DNA of 64,000 nucleotides from Anthoceros angustus. Taxonomy: Eukaryota; Streptophyta; Anthocerotopsida; Anthocerotales; Anthocerotaceae. Below the pieces are notes generated by a model. The model made no database searches. It saw only the letters and a list, made by a program, of their open reading frames with translations, and had not been told where the DNA came from. The DNA lies in assembly GCA_010909165.1 (NCBI GenBank), contig MU008159.1, positions 2,170,001-2,234,000 on the forward strand, written 5' to 3'. Both the position numbers and the translations under genes were made by a program. This document shows positions 11,527 through 19,892 of the stretch, piece after piece (the stretch's first letter is position 1; every line of letters begins with the position of its first letter).

Positions 11527-11866
11527 TTTAAACCCTTGTGTCATTTGACCATTGGGCGGTGGCGAGCTTGTTGTTTCTACATAGAATTTATATGAAATAT
11601 GCATAAATTTTTCAAGTTGCATAACTCGTGCATTTTCTCCAATAGCATGGTGTGCAGTGTAGAAATTCATTCTGAAATATGATGTAACGCATGTGTGATT
11701 ATCATAAAATAGTATATTTTCTATATACTTTGATATATATATTTTATATAATTATTTTTATAGTATCACGTACGAAGTTAATAAAAGAAAATCATATGGA
11801 CTTCGGGGTGAGAACTCGGTTAAATCATGGCTTATACTTAAATCCTATGTATACGTAACGTATTGT

Positions 11867-12540
11867 TGGATTATTGTTTCTAAGTACAATTTGTATGAAA
11901 TATGCATAAAACGTACTTCAAGTCAGTCTCTCAATCAAGTTTTGTAATGAATCTAAATATGCTTCAAATAAATTTAAATATATATTATTACTGTTAATAG
12001 AACATTGTATTGATATCTTATAGAAAAATAAAAATATTCTCCAATTGATATGTATCGATATAAAATCTTCACCATATGAAAAACATATAGATTTAATAGA
12101 TAACTTTCATACAACTTTTATGCCGAAACCGCATGGAACAACTTACATATTTTGTTTACGTGAATGTCGGTGAATATCGCTCCCATTTAAATTTGAAATG
12201 ACCTCCTCCCACCTAAACTGGAATAGGGACGGCGCCCACAACATGATCACACAATGCGGGCAGATCCTTTCTGAACGCAGCCTACCTAAGAGTCCATCAA
12301 CAGGCCACAGTCATACTCTAAGCACCTAACCATCGGATAAATAAACTGGTGCTCTATTTCCTAAATGTAAGCGGATATCACCCACACCTCCTTTCCGTCC
12401 TTCTTCCCAGGGCAACCAGCCACCAACAGCACTACCTACCTATCACATAGCACCCGAACCGTCATTCCGTACCTTTACCTCCGTTTCGTTTCGTTTCGTC
12501 CCGTTCCGTTCCGAATAATCGAATCCACATCGCGCGCGGA
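11867..12540. other. AT-rich spacer upstream of the PPR gene
   Basis: There is no coding signal. A stretch near 11875-11907 (GTTTCTAAGTACAATTTG and following bases) repeats 11571-11606. The last 100 bp become GC-richer and contain pentameric GTTTC/GTTCC runs at 12482-12515, in the presumed PPR promoter. Confidence 0.5.
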
Positions 12541-12544
12541 TCAG

Positions 12545-12551
12545 GTATATA
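12545..12551 (+). promoter_or_regulatory. Possible TATA box of the PPR gene
   Basis: TATATAG lies 53 bp upstream of the chosen ATG at 12604, next to pyrimidine-rich pentamer repeats. The spacing would leave a very short leader, so this is only a candidate. Confidence 0.3.
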
Positions 12552-12603
12552 GTGCTCAGCCGACGTGCATAGGCCATAGGCTCCGGGCGTGCTCCTGCGA
12601 GGC

Positions 12604-15600
12604 ATGGCTGTCTGGAGCCTTGCAGTTGAGTCGCGGAACGACCCCTTGTCCGGACGCATTTCGTGGACTCAGCAAAGTGGCGGGCTAACGGGTATTCGAG
12701 CCACAGCTCCCGCTCGCCTGCGTTTCAGGAGTCAATTTGTGGCGCACAACCAAGTCGGGAGGTGCTGCTCTGCTGCAACAAAGCCAGCCCGTCAAATTGC
12801 ATCTTCTAGCGAGGGTCGTGGTCAGGAGAAATGGTGCCGACAACTGTTTCTGCATCCCACATTCTGCTGGGATAACAGGCAAAGAAGAAAGAGCCTCTTC
12901 TCGCCTGACTTCGAGTACAGGCAGTCCCGGAAGGTCCTCTGGTTAAACAACTTCTACCAGCCAGCTCGGGTCTATGTCCAGCTTTCTGCTCTGGATATGG
13001 AAATGGATCCTTGTTGCTCCTACAGGAGCTTACGGGATGAGCCTAATCCTCGCCGGGGTTACGATGGGGGCGTCACGGCTGAGACCGTGAGCAAGCTGTG
13101 TCACCAGGGTCATCTGATTGAGGCTGTAGAGGCCTTGGAGGTTTTGGTGCGGACAGAGCGCTGTGTGTCCAAATCTCTCTTGTGTACTGTCCTGAAGCAA
13201 TGTGTAGTGAAGAGGGATCTTGCTCTCGGTAGCCGCATTCACGCTTTCAGTGTGCAAAAGGGGTACCAGTCAGACACGGTCCTGTGCAACCACATCCTGC
13301 GAATGTATGCTTCTCATGGCAGGTTGCAAGACGCCATGAATGTGTTTGAAATGGTGGCCAAACCAGATGCGTTCACGTGGTCTGCCATCATCTCTGCGCA
13401 TGTTAAACACAGACAAGACAGGCAGGCCATACAACTGTATCATCGGATGAGAAGGTCCAGAGTGAAGCCAGATGGCCATGTGTTTGTGGCAGCCCTCCAG
13501 GCTTGCGCAAGGGGATCAGACATGAAAAATGGGCAGCAGGTGCATGCTGATGCGTTGGCCAGTGGCGTTGAGCTTGATTTGTTCGTTGGTACTTGCTTGG
13601 TGGATATGTATGCAAAGTGTGGCAGCTTGGAGGATGCTCAGGGTGTATTTGACCGTCTTGGTGAGAAAAATGTGGTAACTTGGACTTCCTTGATAGCAGG
13701 ATATTCCCAGCATGGCATGGGGCAGGAAGCCCTTCGGCTCTACAGTGCTATGCAGGAAGAAGGGATGGCTGTACCCAATTGCGTGACATTTGTCTGCCTC
13801 TTGCAGGCTTGTGCAAGCGTTGGCATTCTAGCATTGGAGCAAGGGAAACAGCTTCACAAGGAGATCAGAGATCGAGGACATGAAGCTGATGCGTTTGTAG
13901 CCAGCAGTTTGGTGAACATGTATGCCAAGTGTGGCAGCCTGGAAGAAGCTCAGAGAGTGTTTGACACACTTGGTCACAAGAACGAGGTGACGTGGACTGC
14001 CATGATAGCAGGATATTCCCAGAAAGGCATGGGGCAGGAAGCCCTTTGCCTCTACAGTGCGATGCAAGAGGATGGAAAGGCTGTCCCCAATTGCGTGACA
14101 TTTGTGTGCCTCTTGCGGGCATGTGCAAGTGTGGGCACCCTAGCATTGGACACAGGGAAGCAGCTGCATATGCAGATTAGAGAGCAGGGCCACGAGGCTG
14201 ATGGTTTTGTAGCTAGCAGTTTAATGAACATGTATGCAAAGTGTGGCAATTTGGAAGATGCGCAGAGAGTGTTTGATGGACTCTGTTGCAAAGATGTAGT
14301 CACCTGGACTGCCATGATAGCAGGGTATTCCCAGCAGGGCATGGGGCAGGAAGCCCTCTCTCTCTACAGCGCTATGCAAGAAGATGGCATGGCTAGACCT
14401 GATCCGGTGACGTTTGTGTGCCTCCTGCAGGCATGTGCAAGTCTGGGTAATGCAGCGCTGGATATGGGGAAGCGGCTTCATATGCAGATTAGAGAACAAG
14501 GGCATGAAGCTGATGGGGTTGTCTCCAACAGTTTGGTGAGCATGTATGTCAAGTGCGGCAGCTTGGAACACGCTCAGAGACTGTTTGATCGCCTTGGTTG
14601 CAAAGATGTTGTGACGTGGAATGCCATGATAGCAGGATATTCCCAGCAGGGCATGGGGCAGGAAGCCCTTCGCCTCTACAGAACGATGGTAGAAGAAGGC
14701 ATGGCTTCACCCGATTCAGTGACATTTGTGTGCCTCCTGCAAGCTTGTGCAAATGTGGCAGCCCTTTATCTGGGAAGGCAGCTACATGTGCAGATTGTCG
14801 AACAAGGGCTCCAAGCCGATTTGTTTCTAGCTGGCAGTTTGATTAACATGTATAGCAAGTCGGGGAGCATGGTTGCTGCACAACAGGTGTTCGATGCGAT
14901 GCCTGAAAGAACCGTCATTGCCTGGAGTGCACTGATAGCAGGCTACTCGTATCAAGGAGAGAGTAAAGTAGTCTTTGGCTTGTTCGAAAGAATGAGAGAG
15001 GATGGCGTACAGCCAGACGGCATTACATTCCTTAGTGTACTGACTGTGTGTAGTCACGCGGGTCTAGTGAAGCAGGGGTGGGAGTACTTCGATGCCATGA
15101 GCAGACAGTTCGGCATCAGTCCCACGCAGGACCACTACACATGCATGGTGGACATACTGGGCCGTGCAGGACAACTGGATGAGGCACTAGGTTTGGTAAG
15201 GTCAATGCCTGTATCGCCAAATGCTGCAGTTTGGTGCGCCCTGTTGGGTGCTTGTCGAAAGTGGAGCAATGTGAAGGTGGGACACCAGGCTTTCACTGAA
15301 GCTGTGAAACTAGATCAGAGAGATGCTGCAGCATATGTGTTGATGTCGAACATATACACCAGTGCCCAGATGTGGGAGCGGGCACGGGAATTTCAGTCGA
15401 GGAGAAAAAGAATCAGGGCATGGAAGCAGCCAGGTCAGAGCTGGTGGACAGACAAGGAGGGAATGGTGCACAGTTTCCTGGTTGGGGATGAGACGTATCT
15501 CGAGAGTCGAGCAAGGCTGAATCAGGTATTGTCTAAAAGGAAGAAACAAGGATATATGCCGCATCTTCACTCGGCAGACATATGTGATCAAAGATTATTT

Positions 15601-15657
15601 ATTCGGCCACAGCCAGAATGGCATGTCGCATATGCCTTAAACAACACAATCAAGTAG
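12604..15657 (+). CDS. PLS-class pentatricopeptide repeat protein with E domains and a truncated DYW tail, 1017 aa
   Basis: PLS-class PPR proteins bind organellar RNA base by base and usually direct C-to-U editing or processing. The first ATG in the open frame is at 12604. The leading about 110 residues are Arg/Ser-rich and fit a mitochondrial or plastid targeting region. PPR motifs run from about residue 170 to 865, with typical strings such as VTWTAMIAGYSQ, VTFVCLLQACAS and SLVNMYAKCGS. Four 104-residue P-L-S modules (starting near 360, 464, 568 and 672) are nearly identical at the DNA level. E/E+ motifs follow from about 870 (AAVWCALLGACRK, then SFLVGDE and QGYMPHLHS). The protein ends at AYALNNTIK, where a DYW deaminase would normally continue with its HxE, CxxCH and terminal DYW. 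These are absent, so on its own it should lack deaminase activity and might recruit a partner in trans, as other E-type proteins do. It is a single exon. Confidence 0.93.
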   Translation: MAVWSLAVESRNDPLSGRISWTQQSGGLTGIRATAPARLRFRSQFVAHNQVGRCCSAATKPARQIASSSEGRGQEKWCRQLFLHPTFCWDNRQRRKSLFSPDFEYRQSRKVLWLNNFYQPARVYVQLSALDMEMDPCCSYRSLRDEPNPRRGYDGGVTAETVSKLCHQGHLIEAVEALEVLVRTERCVSKSLLCTVLKQCVVKRDLALGSRIHAFSVQKGYQSDTVLCNHILRMYASHGRLQDAMNVFEMVAKPDAFTWSAIISAHVKHRQDRQAIQLYHRMRRSRVKPDGHVFVAALQACARGSDMKNGQQVHADALASGVELDLFVGTCLVDMYAKCGSLEDAQGVFDRLGEKNVVTWTSLIAGYSQHGMGQEALRLYSAMQEEGMAVPNCVTFVCLLQACASVGILALEQGKQLHKEIRDRGHEADAFVASSLVNMYAKCGSLEEAQRVFDTLGHKNEVTWTAMIAGYSQKGMGQEALCLYSAMQEDGKAVPNCVTFVCLLRACASVGTLALDTGKQLHMQIREQGHEADGFVASSLMNMYAKCGNLEDAQRVFDGLCCKDVVTWTAMIAGYSQQGMGQEALSLYSAMQEDGMARPDPVTFVCLLQACASLGNAALDMGKRLHMQIREQGHEADGVVSNSLVSMYVKCGSLEHAQRLFDRLGCKDVVTWNAMIAGYSQQGMGQEALRLYRTMVEEGMASPDSVTFVCLLQACANVAALYLGRQLHVQIVEQGLQADLFLAGSLINMYSKSGSMVAAQQVFDAMPERTVIAWSALIAGYSYQGESKVVFGLFERMREDGVQPDGITFLSVLTVCSHAGLVKQGWEYFDAMSRQFGISPTQDHYTCMVDILGRAGQLDEALGLVRSMPVSPNAAVWCALLGACRKWSNVKVGHQAFTEAVKLDQRDAAAYVLMSNIYTSAQMWERAREFQSRRKRIRAWKQPGQSWWTDKEGMVHSFLVGDETYLESRARLNQVLSKRKKQGYMPHLHSADICDQRLFIRPQPEWHVAYALNNTIK
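13683..14930 (+). repeat. Four near-identical 312-bp modules inside the PPR gene
   Basis: The marker ATAGCAGG-TATTCCCAG recurs at about 13694, 14006, 14318 and 14630, spaced exactly 312 bp (104 codons, one P-L-S triplet). Long stretches within the modules are the same between copies. This indicates recent unequal exchange or gene conversion within the gene while the frame was kept. Confidence 0.88.
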
Positions 15658-16069
15658 ACGAACACAACAAAAGAAAACCCCCGACTATTGAAATGTCTCC
15701 AGGAGCTCTAATGGAGCTGTGGACGAGGTTCATACACCTACTAAAACGCCGGAAAGACATCCTTCCACAAACCACGTACGATGCGCAAGCCTACCACATC
15801 CGCCCGCAAACCACATGAGAAGCGCAGGCCTATCCCAGGATCCAGTTCTATTAGATGTTGCTGCAATGCTGCATGGTGTTTGGATCATGCAGCTGCCTGG
15901 ATGCATCACCACCACCGGCCAGGACTCGGCTACCAGGACCTCCTCTACATGGGAAGAGCTGCAAGAGGGTTCGCAGGACCCGGACCCGGAGTGCAGGAGG
16001 CTGAGGTGGCAAAAAAGACGAAGTGAAAGTTTCCCATTGGCAAACAACCCCGGCTCTAAGAAACCTTTA
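15658..16069 (+). pseudogene. Decayed remainder of the DYW-encoding tail downstream of the PPR stop
   Basis: After the stop at 15655-15657 the sequence still matches the region following the second PPR tail at 19390-19640. Shifted frames carry KENPRLLKCLQEL, which resembles the RV-K-LR part of a DYW domain. This suggests the gene once encoded a longer C-terminus and lost it to a frameshift or stop. I cannot see an intact CxxCH or terminal DYW in either copy. Confidence 0.45.
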
Positions 16070-16885
16070 GGTTTACATTTAGGTTCATTTCCGCTGAAGT
16101 CAAGATAGATGAGGCTTAGGGAGGGAGAAAGAAGATGGACACACTCCAACACATCAAAATAGGTTAGGAGGGGCGGTCTAAAAATAATTAACTTATATTC
16201 TTCTAAAAATTCTATAAGGAACTTCTAGAAAGTCCAAAGAATAAAGGACAAGTGATAGGGAAGACATTATACCAACAAGAAGTAATGCGCAAGTCTAGAG
16301 ACCAATGGGATTTAAGGCTAAGGACTAATTAAAACCTAGTGTACCTAGCTTTCAGGGTACGATGTGAGCTACGGTGTTTGTCCAAATGAGGCCAAATGGA
16401 CACATATATATGAGAATGCCGATATTAAGCATCTTGCGTTTAGATCGGTACTTAGATGGGGTGCTCAATGGGCGTAGATGCCCTTGGTGCAAGTAACTTA
16501 GGCATACCATGGTACAAGTTATTAAGTACCAAGTCCATGATATAATGGGGTGCTTAGAGGGAGTGGATGCCCTTGGTGCAAGTAGCTTAGGCATACTATA
16601 GTACAAGTTGTTAAGTACCAAGTCCCATGACATAAAAATTGCGACCAAGTGAACTATACTAAACTTCTTCTTCTTCTGTGTATGTCATATGTAGAATGCC
16701 TAGAATGCTTACAGTACCTAAAGTACCTTAGTGCATATAACTAATCTATATTGTATGAGAGTGTTATATTTCCTCTGAATAAAATATAGCAATATAACCT
16801 TGTCCCTCATGCATGACCCCCAACTAAAATGCTCGACGGTTATCACCACCACCAAAATAGCCCATCCCTAGAGAGCTGCTCCATC
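16070..16885 (-). pseudogene. Broken copy of the sucrose transporter last exon, split by an insertion
   Basis: Bases about 16078-16145 match the transporter exon region 19930-19985 (the part encoding PKP...DFSGN), and about 16826-16885 match 20010-20085 (the part encoding GAGPWDELFGGGN). The two pieces are in the same order and orientation as in the intact exon but are separated by about 680 bp of unrelated sequence. Frameshifts and stops make it non-coding. Together with the PPR gene just upstream it mirrors the arrangement at 19235-20078. Confidence 0.6.
16150..16820. mobile_element. Probable LTR-like insertion inside the broken transporter exon
   Basis: This is the roughly 670-bp AT-rich segment that interrupts the exon remnant. 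It contains an 89-bp tandem duplication (16458-16546 and 16547-16636) with the shared string GCCCTTGGTGCAAGTA. Near its right end is AATAAAATATAGCAATATAACC, which looks like a polyadenylation region, as found in retrotransposon LTRs. There is no coding capacity, and exact ends and target duplications are not clear. Confidence 0.4.
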
Positions 16886-16930
16886 TGAAGCTAACATGTC
16901 ATGGGGTTACAGTTTATGCGGTTGCCAGCC

Positions 16931-17063
16931 TGGGGGACCCGCGGTTCCATACGAGTTAAATGCTGTAGTTATCCTGGGAGACCCGCGGTTCCAGACGAGT
17001 TATTTGCTCTGGTTATTGTTCATGCTGTGGCCAACATGGGGGACCCGCGGTTCCAGACGAGTG
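16931..17063. repeat. Three copies of a GACCCGCGGTTCCA motif
   Basis: A block reading roughly TGGGGGACCCGCGGTTCCAG followed by ACGAGT occurs three times, at about 16931, 16975 and 17037. It lies in the upstream region of the LITAF gene and could be part of its promoter or a minisatellite seed. Confidence 0.75.
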
Positions 17064-17488
17064 GGAAGGCTCAAGACGCCTTCCCAGCTGACGGAGTCGG
17101 TTAGCTTGACCTCGTCCCTTCCAGACCTCGTCGTCTCCATCGCCTGTTGCTTACATCTCATCTGGAAGGGCAGGCTCGAGCTGCGGCGGGGCTTTCTGTG
17201 CTGGTGTTCTGGGAGAAGAGGAGAATTTGAGAAGAGGATCGCTGCTGAATTGGGTCGGTGACCGGCGACCGTGTGCCGCTCAGCTGTTGGAGACAGGCCA
17301 AGGTGTTGCTGGTGAGAGCTGCTGGTGTTCTGTTGGGAAGAATTGGGTTTGGTTCGTGTGGCAGATGTAATTTGCAGCTGGGGCGCGGCGGCGGTGCATT
17401 CTTCAGCTGGGGAGCAGATGATCGGGGTCGGTGGTTCGTTTAGGGTTTCTGTGTGTGCAGGCAGGCTAACATATGGTGGGCGGATGTA
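17064..17488 (+). promoter_or_regulatory. Upstream region and probable 5' leader of the LITAF gene
   Basis: The segment just before the coding start ends in a pyrimidine-rich TTTCTGTGTGTGCAG at 17446-17460, a good splice acceptor. A 5'-UTR intron is therefore possible. A short upstream frame starting at ATG 17472 overlaps the main start out of frame and ends within 60 bp, so it could dampen translation. Confidence 0.35.
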
Positions 17489-18633
17489 ATGTATCAGGGA
17501 AAAAAGATGGGTACAGGAAATGATCCGGCTGTCGGGGTGCCGTATGGATTTTCGCAACCTCCGACTGGGTATCCTCCATCTCACGGTGCTCCAGGCCCCG
17601 GGCCTCAGAATGCTGGTTATGCTCCGCAGAATGCTGATGGCTATCATCCGCAGGATTTAGGGGGCTATCCTCCTCAAAATGCCGGTGGTTATCCTCCTCA
17701 AAATGCCGGTGGTTATCCTCCTCAGAGTGCCGGTGGCTATCCTCCTCAGAATGCCGGTGGCTATCCTCCGCAGGATTTCGGAGGCTATCCTCCGCAGGAT
17801 TTCGGAGGCTATCCTCCGCAGGATTTCGGAGGCTATCCTCCGCAGGATGCTGGGGGCTATGCTCCTCCAAATCCTGGATACGGACCCCAAGGTGCCGGCG
17901 TCCAGCCTCCGGGTTCCCCTGGCCCTGCTCCTGGTTCGCCTTATGTAATTCATGCTCCTGTCATGGTCCCCATGGTTCGAGACCCCTATCAAGCGGGACA
18001 TATTCCACCTAATGCAGTATATGCGCACGTGGAAGGATTGCGTCTGCGAAACACTTTCTATGGGGACACTCCTGCCCCATTTGAGTGCCTACATTGTGGC
18101 AAGCCTGGTCTTACAACTGTAAGGTGAGGGCCCGTTGCTCTATCCCTGTTGTCACATGTCTAGTACTTCAAAAGTCGTCTTTGCCCCAGGTTGTTGCTGA
18201 GGATGTGCGTGATAGCAACGAAATTTGTTGCTAGACTTGGCATCTCTCTGATGTGAGGTGAGGCGTTGCAGTTTTTGTGACTTGTAATCCCACTGGGCCC
18301 ATGGTTGTGCAGGTCAGAGCGCAGTGTGGCAACATACGTCGCTTGCATGATGTCTGCTTGTATTGGAATTTGTTTTCTCTTTCCTGGTTGCGATTGCTTG
18401 TGGCACAAGTACCACTACTGCCCCAACTGTGGCCAAAAGGTAAGACAGTCCCCATGTATTCTACCTTGACACAGCTGTGTGTGACCATGCATGTCTCTCT
18501 TCCAGATGGTGGTGAGCTGATGATAGCATGCCGTTGTTATTTTGCCCAGGTCGGGGATCTCACCAAGACAGACCCGTGCTTGGTAATGGATCCCACTCAA
18601 TGGACTCGACCCAGTTTTGGAGTTCCTTATTAA
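17489..18633 (+). CDS. LITAF-domain membrane-associated zinc protein with GYPPQ octapeptide repeats, three exons
   Basis: LITAF-domain proteins are monotopic, zinc-binding proteins on the plasma or endosomal membrane; plant relatives such as GILP1 have been linked to cell-death control. Exons 17489-18123, 18313-18439 and 18550-18633 join with GT-AG introns to 281 residues. The N-terminal half is Pro/Gly/Tyr-rich with ten octapeptides (residues 50-129, mostly GGYPPQNA or GGYPPQDF). The domain follows with CLHC (200-203), a hydrophobic Cys/Met/Ile-rich in-plane segment (about 221-240) and YHYCPNCGQK (245-254). The end, DPCLVMDPTQWTRPSF, is the conserved plant C-terminus. ATG 17507 (MGTGNDPAVG) has the better context and is an alternative start. 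Both CxxC pairs needed for zinc are present. It lies between the PPR gene and the transporter without obvious functional link. Confidence 0.9.
17636..17875 (+). repeat. 24-bp coding minisatellite (octapeptide repeats)
   Basis: Ten in-frame 24-bp units encode the GGYPPQxx octads of the LITAF protein. Three consecutive units reading GGYPPQDF are identical at the nucleotide level, so copy number probably varies between individuals. Confidence 0.9.
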
Positions 18634-19234
18634 TTGCACTTGGCGCCCAGCCCAGCCTTAACCGTCAGACTCCTGTAAATCTCCATTACCCGCGTATTTT
18701 TCCTCTCGAGTCCCTAAACGAAGCAGGAGCAGGGGGTGGTCCTTCGTGACTATGTAGCCACTACATCAGGTATTCTTTTTTGTACTCATCCACACTCTAG
18801 ATAAAAAAAAGTAAAGAGATCGTCACATGCTACCATGCCATTTGCAACCATGTATCGACCACTTGGAATGTTTAAGGACACTATTGTACAGGGCTGAAAA
18901 TGCGGCCGCTTGTTTAGGGCTTTCCTTACTGAGCTGTTCCCGTGTCTGTGCGGGCGACTGTACCTGTGTGAGTCTCCTATGCTGCGGCATCATCCTGCGG
19001 AGGTAGGCGGCTTAGGCGGACTTTACTTGACAAAAACTAGAAAAACTCCCGGCGGAAAATGGGCTCGGCACTGGAGTTCTGCCGGAGTGAAACTCTTCCC
19101 GTCTAATAGCGGAGAAGTAGGCCACTGGCGACTGCCGTGTGTCAGCCCCCGCAAGTTGGACACCGCCGACCACATGGATCGAGATATCTCACCCACAGGT
19201 AACGCGGGAGCATGTAACTGGCCCTAGGCAGCCT
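18634..19234. other. Spacer downstream of the LITAF gene
   Basis: It contains the LITAF 3' region and a GC-rich stretch with no recognised coding content. An open frame from 18910 to 19227 shows no domain. It ends where similarity to the PPR gene tail begins. Confidence 0.5.
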
Positions 19235-19680
19235 AGTTACTTGGTTGGGAAGGCTGTATCGGGTATTGTCCAAAAGGAAGAAAGATATGCAGGATATACC
19301 CCGCACTTTGGCTCGGCAGACATCTCTGCTCGAAGATCATTTTTTCGGGCACAGCACGAATGTCCTGTTGCATATGCCTTAAACAACACAACGGAGGAAA
19401 ACCCCAGAGTATTGAAGGGTCTCCAGGAGCTTAAATGGAGTTATAGACGAGATTCATTTACCTACTAAAACGCTGGAAAGACATCCTTCCGCAAACCACA
19501 TGAGAAGCGCAGGCGTATCCCTGGCTCCAGTTTTATTAGATGTTGCCGCAATGCTGCATGTTGTTTGGATCATGCAGCTGCCTGGATACTTCGTCACCAC
19601 CGGCTATGACTCGGCTACCAGGCGCTCCCCTACAGAGGGAGAGCTGCAGAGGGCTCACTAGACTTTCAGAGAGGATATCT
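19235..19680 (+). pseudogene. Orphan copy of the PPR gene 3' end
   Basis: From about 19235 the sequence follows 15478-15960 of the PPR gene. The frame remains open as GYTPHFGSADI and PVAYALNNTTEENPRVLKGL, then runs past the point where the intact gene stops and ends at 19468. A deletion of about 30 bp separates LVG from the rest. No PPR motifs or start lie upstream, so it is a tail without a gene. The part after AYALNNT resembles the middle of a DYW domain (RVLKGLQ against RV-K-LR), so this copy keeps slightly more of the ancestral C-terminus than the intact gene. Confidence 0.7.
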
Positions 19681-19892
19681 GGATTGAACAAAAAATTAAT
19701 AGGTGAAGAATGAAACATGCTAATGATTCTCCGCGGAGCTGTCAACAAACTCTCAACACACAAGTGCAGGTACTCAAATCGATAAGCCTCATCAGATGGC
19801 ATCCATCAGAATGAAGGTTGTTCATCTACGATTCTCGAATTTTGGGGTAGCAAGTTTTTCAAGAGGCAGGCAGGTTGGGAAGGTCTGCAATC

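Larger units (their letters stand above)
10861..11866. repeat. Probable non-autonomous element with about 150-bp terminal inverted repeats
   Basis: The segment near 10861-11010 reappears inverted near 11710-11866. The outer about 65 bp match best: the shared core GAACT-GGTTAAATCATG is followed by an imperfect TTAATAAAA-rich stretch. The roughly 700-bp interior holds the 30-bp foldback. No transposase frame is present. This looks like a MITE or foldback element, or the stem of a larger inverted duplication. I could not define target duplications with certainty. Confidence 0.5.

Noticed and set aside
16981-17070. Possible CRISPR-like array from three repeats
   Set aside because: Only three units with related spacers, in a plant nuclear setting. 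It is a small minisatellite.
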